This document shows, piece after piece, positions 59,585-64,000 of a DNA stretch of 64,000 nt. The position numbers and the translations under genes are program-made. Each line of letters begins with the position of its first letter. Positions within the stretch are counted from its first letter, which is position 1. A model generated the notes under the pieces. It was not told where the DNA came from. It searched no databases and saw only the letters and a list, made by a program, of their open reading frames with translations. This DNA is from JBBEAM01 sp942491105 (GTDB taxonomy: Bacteria; Pseudomonadota; Alphaproteobacteria; Kiloniellales; DSM-21159), in assembly GCA_942491105.1 (NCBI GenBank), contig CALNZX010000001.1, forward strand, positions 372,001-436,000, given 5' to 3'.

Positions 59585-60216
59585 CAGCTTGCCTCTTTCC
59601 CCTCTGGCTTGTCGCTTTCTGTCTCGGCCTTCTCGTCCCCGGGCAGGTGCAGCATGCCTTCCCAGGGGCTGGTGAAATCGAAGCTGCGGAACTCCTGGAC
59701 CAACTTCACAGGCTCGTAGACCACGCGCTTCAGGTCCTCGTCGTAGCGCAGCTCGACGTAGCCCGTCAGCGGGAAGTCCTTGCGCAGAGGATGCCCCTCG
59801 AAACCGTAGTCGGTGAGGATACGGCGCAGGTCGGGATGGTCGGAGAAGAACACGCCATACATATCCCAGACCTCCCGCTCGAACCAATTGGCCGAGTTGA
59901 AGACCGCGACGGCCGAAGGCACCGGCGTGTCTTCGTCGGTCACCAGCTTGACGCGAATACGCTCGTTCTGAGTCAGGGACAGCAGATTGTAGACAACCTC
60001 GAAGCGCTGTTCGTTCGCGGGGTGATCCGTCGCGGTGACATCGACCAATTGCTTGAACAGACAGTTGGGATCGTCGCGTAGAAAGCTCAGCAGGCGCAGC
60101 AAGGAGTCCGGCGTCGTCCACAGCACCAACTGACGAGTCGCGATCTCATAGCGCTCCACCGCGCCGGCCGCTGTGGCGAGACAGTATTCGCCGAGATCTT
60201 TCAATGCTTCGGTCAT
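59584..60216 (-). CDS. nuoC: NADH-quinone oxidoreductase subunit C
   Basis: 30-kDa type subunit of the peripheral arm; no cofactor. 210 residues. Signature ERE-type block NWFEREVWDMYGVFFSDHPDLRRILTDYGF is shown by WFEREVWDMYGVFF. Stand-alone, not fused to NuoD as in E. coli. 23 bases after nuoB; overlaps nuoD by one base. Confidence 0.97.
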   Translation of the reverse strand: MTEALKDLGEYCLATAAGAVERYEIATRQLVLWTTPDSLLRLLSFLRDDPNCLFKQLVDVTATDHPANEQRFEVVYNLLSLTQNERIRVKLVTDEDTPVPSAVAVFNSANWFEREVWDMYGVFFSDHPDLRRILTDYGFEGHPLRKDFPLTGYVELRYDEDLKRVVYEPVKLVQEFRSFDFTSPWEGMLHLPGDEKAETESDKPEGKEAS

Positions 60217-60239
60217 CGCTCTCTGTCCGGATCCTGGCG

Positions 60240-60797
60240 TTAGCGGGTAAGAATACCTGACTCGCGTTTGATCTTTTTCTGCAGCTGCAGCACGCCGTAG
60301 AGCAGCGCTTCGGCCGTGGGCGGGCAGCCCGGCACGTAGATATCGACCGGCACGATGCGGTCACAGCCGCGCACCACGGAATAGGAATAGTGGTAGTAAC
60401 CGCCGCCGTTGGCGCAGGACCCCATGGAAATCACCCAGCGCGGCTCCGCCATCTGGTCGTAAACCTTACGCAGCGCCGGCGCCATCTTGTTGCACAGCGT
60501 GCCGGCGACGATCATCACATCGGACTGGCGCGGGCTGGGGCGGAACACGGCGCCGAAGCGATCCAGGTCGTAGCGGCTGCAGGCCGTGTGCATCATCTCC
60601 ACGGCACAGCAGGCCAAGCCGAAGGTCATCGGCCAGAGCGACCCCGACTGCGCCCAGCCGGCCAGCTTATCCAGTTGGGCGACGATGAAGCCCTTGTCTT
60701 GCAGTTCGTCGCTGACGTTACGCAGGATCAGGTCCTGCTGCGGCCCGGGCGCCAGGGGCGCGCCGGACGTCTCGCTGGAGATCGCACCTACTCCCAT
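60240..60797 (-). CDS. nuoB: NADH-quinone oxidoreductase subunit B
   Basis: Holds cluster N2, which reduces quinone. The start at 60797 is chosen because GGGAG stands seven bases upstream; ATG 60818 would add seven residues. 185 residues. Cluster ligands are in MTFGLACCAVEMM, GSCANGG and VPGCPPTAEAL. It overlaps the end of nuoA by ten bases. Confidence 0.97.
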   Translation of the reverse strand: MGVGAISSETSGAPLAPGPQQDLILRNVSDELQDKGFIVAQLDKLAGWAQSGSLWPMTFGLACCAVEMMHTACSRYDLDRFGAVFRPSPRQSDVMIVAGTLCNKMAPALRKVYDQMAEPRWVISMGSCANGGGYYHYSYSVVRGCDRIVPVDIYVPGCPPTAEALLYGVLQLQKKIKRESGILTR

Positions 60798-61153
60798 TCC
60801 AGGGCTCCCTTCTTCCATTCATAAACGAAACCGATGGTCAGCAGGCCCAGGAAGACCAGCATCGACCAGAACCCGAAGACGCCGATCTCCCCCAGCGAAA
60901 CCGCCCAGGGGAAGAGGAAAGCAACCTCAAGATCGAAGATGATGAAGAGAATGGCGACCAGATAGAACCGCACGTCGAATCGGCTGCGCGCGTCGTCGAA
61001 GGCCTCGAAGCCGCATTCGTAGGCCGAGACCTTTTCCGAATCCGGGCGCTGCCGCGCCACGATATAGGACGCGATCACCATCACCGCCGCCAGGCCCACG
61101 GCAATTCCGATAAACATCAGAATAGGGAGGTATTCCGCCAAAATAGGATTCAT
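60788..61153 (-). CDS. nuoA: NADH-quinone oxidoreductase subunit A
   Basis: Small membrane subunit at the quinone end. 121 residues, three helices; signature SEKVSAYECGFEAFDDAR and FLFPWAV. First gene of the 14-gene nuo operon; AAAGAGAGAG lies upstream as a ribosome-binding region. Confidence 0.97.
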   Translation of the reverse strand: MNPILAEYLPILMFIGIAVGLAAVMVIASYIVARQRPDSEKVSAYECGFEAFDDARSRFDVRFYLVAILFIIFDLEVAFLFPWAVSLGEIGVFGFWSMLVFLGLLTIGFVYEWKKGALEWE

Positions 61154-61442
61154 CGCTCTCTCTTTGGTCTTCTTGCCGGTGGTTTAGCAAGGCCGTGCCG
61201 CTATTGCCACCGGTCTTTTCGCTTCGCAGCATTGGCCCAAGCTGGCCAAGTCTATCTATCTCCTGCCTTCTTCGATGCCGGGAATATAGGCCTCTCTGCC
61301 ACAGCGCGGAAAGAATCAAAGGCATCTGCCCCGGCGCTCAGTCGCGTGCCGTCTGCTTAACGTGATGCCAGCGCGGCGGCAAGGGCGCGCGGCACGGCGG
61401 CAATCGGGGCAAAACCGGGTAGAAATACTGCGGGGGAAGAAG
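61154..61442. other. nuoA / tRNA-Asp gap with candidate nuo promoter
   Basis: No gene is seen in these 289 bases. On the minus strand TATATT (61288-61283) is a good -10 box, but the -35 at the right distance (TTCCGC) is poor; start would be about 120 bases before nuoA. Short open frames here that run into the tRNA gene are not real. Confidence 0.35.
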
Positions 61443-61519
61443 TGGCGGGAGTGACGGGACTCGAACCCGCGGCCTCTGGCGTGACAGGCCAGCGCTCTAA
61501 CCAACTGAGCTACACCCCC
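61443..61519 (-). tRNA. tRNA-Asp (GTC anticodon)
   Basis: 77 bases with encoded CCA. Acceptor stem GGGGGTG with CACTCCC (one G-T pair), D arm TAGCTCAGTTGGTTAGAGC, anticodon stem CTGGC/GCCAG around CTGTCAC (anticodon GTC) and T arm CGGGTTCGAGTCCCG all pair. Minus strand, upstream of nuoA. Confidence 0.96.
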
Positions 61520-61641
61520 GCAGCGCCCGAAATATCTACGGTTCCGCGCGCGAGGCCGGTGGTTTACTCCGGCCCCTGCCCTCTGTCAAGCAAGCCTCGG
61601 GCAACGGAGCAAATATCCTGCCGGCTCACGGCGCCGAGCGC

Positions 61642-62517
61642 TCACAGCAGGTACCAAAGCAGCAGCGGCAAGGTGGCGAAGGACAGCGCCGTCGAAGTGA
61701 GCACCATGCCCGCGACATCGCTTGCCGCGCGCCCGTAGCGCTCGGCGAAAAGATAGTTGAACACTGCCGTCGGCATGCTGCATTGCAGGATCAAGACGCC
61801 CCGCTCCATGCCTTCCAGACCGAAGGCCCAGGCAACGAGTACGCCAACCGCGAATCCGCCGGCCAGACGCACCACGCTGAGCGCGCAGCTGCGGCCGAAG
61901 TTCGCCATGCTAAGGCGAGACAGAGACACGCCGAGGGTCAACAACATCAGTGGAATGGTCAAACTGCCCAGCAGCTCCGTCGTCCGCGCCAGCCAATCGG
62001 GCAGATGAAGATCCCAAACGACAAGCGTCAGGCCCACGGGGACCGCATAGAGCACCGGCATGCGCGCCAAGTCGGAAAGACGTGCGCTACCGCGTGAGAG
62101 CGACGCCCCAATGGTGAAATTGCCAATCGCCGTGATCACGAAAATTACGATCGCGAAAGCCAGCCCGGCCTCGCCGAACGCGAACAGGCACAACGGCAGC
62201 CCCATATTGCCGACATTCGGGAACATCAGGGCGGGGAGATAATCCCGCGGGCTGAGCTTGGCGAGCCGTAAGACGATATAGCCAATGGCGGCAAAGCCCG
62301 CGAAGGTGCAAAGCGTAGCCACGCCGAGCCCCAGGAAAATTTGCGGATCGGGACGTGTTTGATCGAAAGTCCAGATGATCAGGCAGGGTGTACCGAGATT
62401 GACCGAAATCCGTGTGGTCTGACCGATGTCGAAGGGGGTATCGCTCCGCGCCCAGACATAGCCTATTCCGGCACAGATGATGACCGGGGCGATGATTGAG
62501 AACAGCGCCGCGATCAT
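61642..62517 (-). CDS. AEC family transporter (auxin efflux carrier type)
   Basis: 291 residues, about ten helices in two inverted halves. Typical segments: FSIIAPVIICAGIGYVWARS at the start and VGNMGLPLCLFAFGEAGLAF at the conserved crossover. AEC members in bacteria move small organic acids or similar anions; the substrate here is unknown. It stands alone between tRNA-Asp and tRNA-Val on the same strand, about 67 bases after the latter. Confidence 0.9.
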   Translation of the reverse strand: MIAALFSIIAPVIICAGIGYVWARSDTPFDIGQTTRISVNLGTPCLIIWTFDQTRPDPQIFLGLGVATLCTFAGFAAIGYIVLRLAKLSPRDYLPALMFPNVGNMGLPLCLFAFGEAGLAFAIVIFVITAIGNFTIGASLSRGSARLSDLARMPVLYAVPVGLTLVVWDLHLPDWLARTTELLGSLTIPLMLLTLGVSLSRLSMANFGRSCALSVVRLAGGFAVGVLVAWAFGLEGMERGVLILQCSMPTAVFNYLFAERYGRAASDVAGMVLTSTALSFATLPLLLWYLL

Positions 62518-62584
62518 TCTGCGAATTCCTTGCTTGGGCGCTGGCTTGGAACCGTCAGCTCTGGTTTAGAAGTTTTCATGGGTC

Positions 62585-62660
62585 TGGTGGGCGGTGACAG
62601 GTTCGAACTGCCGACCTACTGGGTGTAAACCAGTCGCTCTTCCAGCTGAGCTAACCGCCC
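62585..62660 (-). tRNA. tRNA-Val (TAC anticodon)
   Basis: 76 bases with encoded CCA. Acceptor stem GGGCGGT/ACCGCCC, D arm TAGCTCAGCTGGAAGAGC, anticodon stem ACTGG/CCAGT around TTTACAC (anticodon TAC), T arm GGCAGTTCGAACCTGTC. Minus strand, downstream of hup. Confidence 0.96.
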
Positions 62661-62697
62661 TGGGAAACCCTAGGCGACAGCTTCTACCCTAGAAAGG

Positions 62698-62717
62698 AGC
62701 CGCCTGAAAAGGCGGCT
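62698..62717 (-). terminator. Secondary hairpin between hup and tRNA-Val
   Basis: Perfect seven-base stem AGCCGCC/GGCGGCT with a six-base loop, followed on the minus strand by CCTTTCT. A weaker terminator-like structure, possibly also a processing site ahead of tRNA-Val. Confidence 0.45.
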
Positions 62718-62737
62718 TGGTATGGAAAGCCGGCCCA

Positions 62738-62776
62738 GAAACGAAACCGGCCGCCGAGCGATGCTCCAGCGGCCGG
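62738..62776 (-). terminator. Probable hup terminator
   Basis: Perfect eight-base stem CCGGCCGC (62776-62769 on the minus strand) with GCGGCCGG (62754-62747), 14-base loop, followed by TTTCGTTTC. It lies 22 bases after the hup stop. Confidence 0.6.
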
Positions 62777-62798
62777 ATAAACGTCGATTCGCCAGGGG

Positions 62799-63071
62799 TT
62801 AGTTGACGGCGTCCTTGAGACCCTTGCCAGCCTTGAACTTCGGCTGCTTGGACGCGGGAATCTGAATGCGCTCGCCGGTACGCGGGTTGCGGCCCTCGGA
62901 AGCGGCGCGATTGGCCACCGAGAAAGTGCCGAAACCTACCAAACGGACTTCGGTGCCCGACTTCAAGGTGTCGCTGATGGAATCGAAGACACCATCGACG
63001 GCTTTGGCGCTATCAGCCTTCGAGAGACCGGTACGGTCGGCAACGGCTGCCACGAGATCGTTTTTGTTCAC
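62799..63071 (-). CDS. hup: HU family DNA-binding protein
   Basis: Histone-like dimer that bends and compacts DNA. 90 residues, exactly the HU length: MNKNDLVAAVADRTGLSKAD and the DNA-binding arm GRNPRTGERIQIPASKQPKFKAG (arms shown by RNPRTGERIQIPA). Own promoter and strong AGGGGG ribosome-binding site. hup next to lon is conserved across proteobacteria. Confidence 0.98.
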   Translation of the reverse strand: MNKNDLVAAVADRTGLSKADSAKAVDGVFDSISDTLKSGTEVRLVGFGTFSVANRAASEGRNPRTGERIQIPASKQPKFKAGKGLKDAVN

Positions 63072-63134
63072 GTTAATAACCCCCCTCCAATTGCGGGAAT
63101 GTTGGTCGAGAAAGAATCCGATGAGGAGATTAGG

Positions 63135-63164
63135 ACTCTACCCAGCGCTCCTTCGCTTAGTCAA
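63135..63164 (-). promoter_or_regulatory. hup promoter
   Basis: On the minus strand TTGACT (63164-63159, five of six) and TAGAGT (63140-63135, four of six), spacer 18 bases, about 63 bases before the hup start. Confidence 0.6.
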
Positions 63165-63189
63165 CGCGGAAAACCGCAGTTTTTCAAGG

Positions 63190-63215
63190 TTTGAGGGGCC
63201 TTTCGGCCCCTCAAA
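63190..63215 (-). terminator. lon-hup perfect inverted repeat (probable lon terminator)
   Basis: Perfect eleven-base stem TTTGAGGGGCC/GGCCCCTCAAA with a GAAA tetraloop on the minus strand, 28 bases after the lon stop. The following CCTTGAAAAAC is poor in U, so termination may be partial. On the plus strand TATAGCTTGCTTTTT follows, but no plus-strand gene exists here. Confidence 0.65.
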
Positions 63216-63242
63216 TATAGCTTGCTTTTTGGCTTCCTCGGG

Positions 63243-64000
63243 CTAGTGCGTCAGCACGCCGCCCGATTCGCCGGAGGCGTCACGGCTGGCCACGGGATCG
63301 ACTTCGTCGCTTTCGTTCCACTCGATGGCCTGGGGTTCGTCGACCAGTGCGTGCTTCAGAACGTCGTCGACGGTGGTGCAGGGAATGATCTCCAACCCCT
63401 CCTTAACATTGTCGGGAACGTCCGCGAGGTCCTTCTCATTTTCCTGTGGAATCAAGACCTTCTTGATATTTCCCCGGAGCGCGGCAAGCAGCTTTTCCTT
63501 GAGGCCGCCGATCGGCAGCACCCTGCCGCGCAGCGTCACCTCGCCGGTCATGGCGACATTGGCGTGCACCGGAATGCCCGACAGTACCGACACGATGGCG
63601 GTGACCATGGCCACGCCGGCCGAAGGTCCATCCTTGGGTGTTGCCCCTTCGGGAACATGGACGTGGATATCTTTCTTTTCGAAGATCGTCGGCTTGATAC
63701 CGAAGTCGGTCGCGCGGCTCTTTACGTACGACTCGGCCGCCTGGATCGACTCCTTCATGACATCGCCGAGCGTGCCGGTGGTTACGACCTTGCCCTTACC
63801 GCGTACCGTCACCGCCTCGATCGTCAGCAACTCTCCGCCGACTTCGGTCCAGGCCAGCCCGGTCGACATGCCGACAAGGTCCTCCTGCTCGGCCTCGCCG
63901 TAGCGGAATTTCCGCACCCCGGCGTAGTCCGACAGGTTGTCCGGCGTCACTTCGATGGCCTCGACGTCGGCCACCATGGCGATTTCCTTGATCGCCTTGC
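63243..64000 (-). CDS. lon: ATP-dependent protease La (Lon), C-terminal part
   Basis: AAA+ serine protease that removes damaged and regulatory proteins. The window holds about 251 C-terminal residues; the N-terminal and ATPase domains lie beyond 64000. The proteolytic domain has the catalytic Ser in PKDGPSAGVAM and the catalytic Lys in GGLKEKLLAALRG; a 30-residue acidic extension follows the usual end. The frame continues unbroken to the window edge. Confidence 0.97.
   Translation of the reverse strand, partial: KAIKEIAMVADVEAIEVTPDNLSDYAGVRKFRYGEAEQEDLVGMSTGLAWTEVGGELLTIEAVTVRGKGKVVTTGTLGDVMKESIQAAESYVKSRATDFGIKPTIFEKKDIHVHVPEGATPKDGPSAGVAMVTAIVSVLSGIPVHANVAMTGEVTLRGRVLPIGGLKEKLLAALRGNIKKVLIPQENEKDLADVPDNVKEGLEIIPCTTVDDVLKHALVDEPQAIEWNESDEVDPVASRDASGESGGVLTH

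Noticed and set aside
58406..60121. nuoD with an N-terminal extension of about 179 residues
   Set aside because: The extension is an out-of-frame reading of nuoC; the family N-terminus begins at 59584 and overlaps the nuoC stop in TGATG. No NuoCD fusion is present.
61316..61738. Short frames across tRNA-Asp on both strands (one with RGRGFESRHS, the other with TGLEPAASGVTG)
   Set aside because: These strings are well-known artefacts from translating tRNA genes and their complements.
1..64000. Search for CRISPR arrays, insertion sequences, prophage, toxin-antitoxin or defence genes
   Set aside because: No regularly spaced repeats, transposase or integrase motifs, phage structural genes or defence cassettes were seen; the region is core genome.

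Overview
The window looks like a high-GC alphaproteobacterial chromosome, probably from the Rhodospirillales or a nearby deep branch. Evidence is the gene order (lon-hup-tRNA-nuoA..N-birA-coaX-rnj-mce-proS-lolCD-dnaE, then rpsB-tsf-pyrH-frr-uppS-cdsA-dxr-rseP-bamA, then gltA-gltX-comEC-lexA-moeA-moaC-trpCDG-trpE-ppiD-tpiA-secG-pyrG-kdsA-eno), the short proline-tRNA ligase, a GAAC-N7-GAAC LexA operator of the alphaproteobacterial type, and long open antisense frames caused by high GC. Species cannot be named from this sequence alone. Nearly all of the window is core housekeeping DNA; I saw no prophage, insertion sequence, CRISPR array or secretion or defence island.

Layout. 1-5400, minus strand: tpiA, secG, pyrG, kdsA, a DinB-like gene and eno (cut by the window start). 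5580-15850, mostly plus strand: ppiD-trpE, then trpG-trpD-trpC-moaC-moeA and lexA; a divergent-polysaccharide-deacetylase gene on the opposite strand splits trpE from trpG. 15853-22272: comEC (minus), gltX, gltA, a DksA/TraR-type zinc-finger gene and an AraC regulator. 22269-33691, minus strand: the translation and envelope run rpsB, tsf, pyrH, frr, uppS, cdsA, dxr, rseP, bamA, skp, fabZ, gloA. 33866-41125, minus: proS, lolC, lolD, a SleB-like hydrolase and dnaE. 41375-42664, plus: an NCS2 purine permease followed by a strongly structured, terminator-ended candidate small RNA. 42950-61153, minus: the complete 14-gene complex I operon nuoA-N, then birA, coaX, rnj, mce and a DUF1467 gene. 61443-64000, minus: tRNA-Asp, an AEC transporter, tRNA-Val, hup and lon (cut by the window end).

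How the genes work together: NADH oxidation and proton pumping (nuo), entry to the TCA cycle (gltA), lower glycolysis (tpiA, eno), tryptophan and molybdopterin synthesis, envelope building (bamA, skp, lolCD, secG, ppiD, uppS, cdsA, dxr, fabZ, kdsA), translation (rpsB, tsf, frr, gltX, proS, tRNAs), replication (dnaE) and the SOS switch (lexA).

Points that stand out: (1) the lipid A genes lpxD, lpxA and lpxB, which usually flank fabZ between bamA and gltA in alphaproteobacteria, are absent here while fabZ and kdsA are kept; (2) rnj (RNase J) carries a one-base frameshift just before its zinc motif; (3) a roughly 145-nt multi-hairpin RNA with its own promoter-like signal and a clear intrinsic terminator lies at about 42772-42918; (4) trpG lacks a ribosome-binding site and is preceded by a near-leaderless ten-codon open frame.
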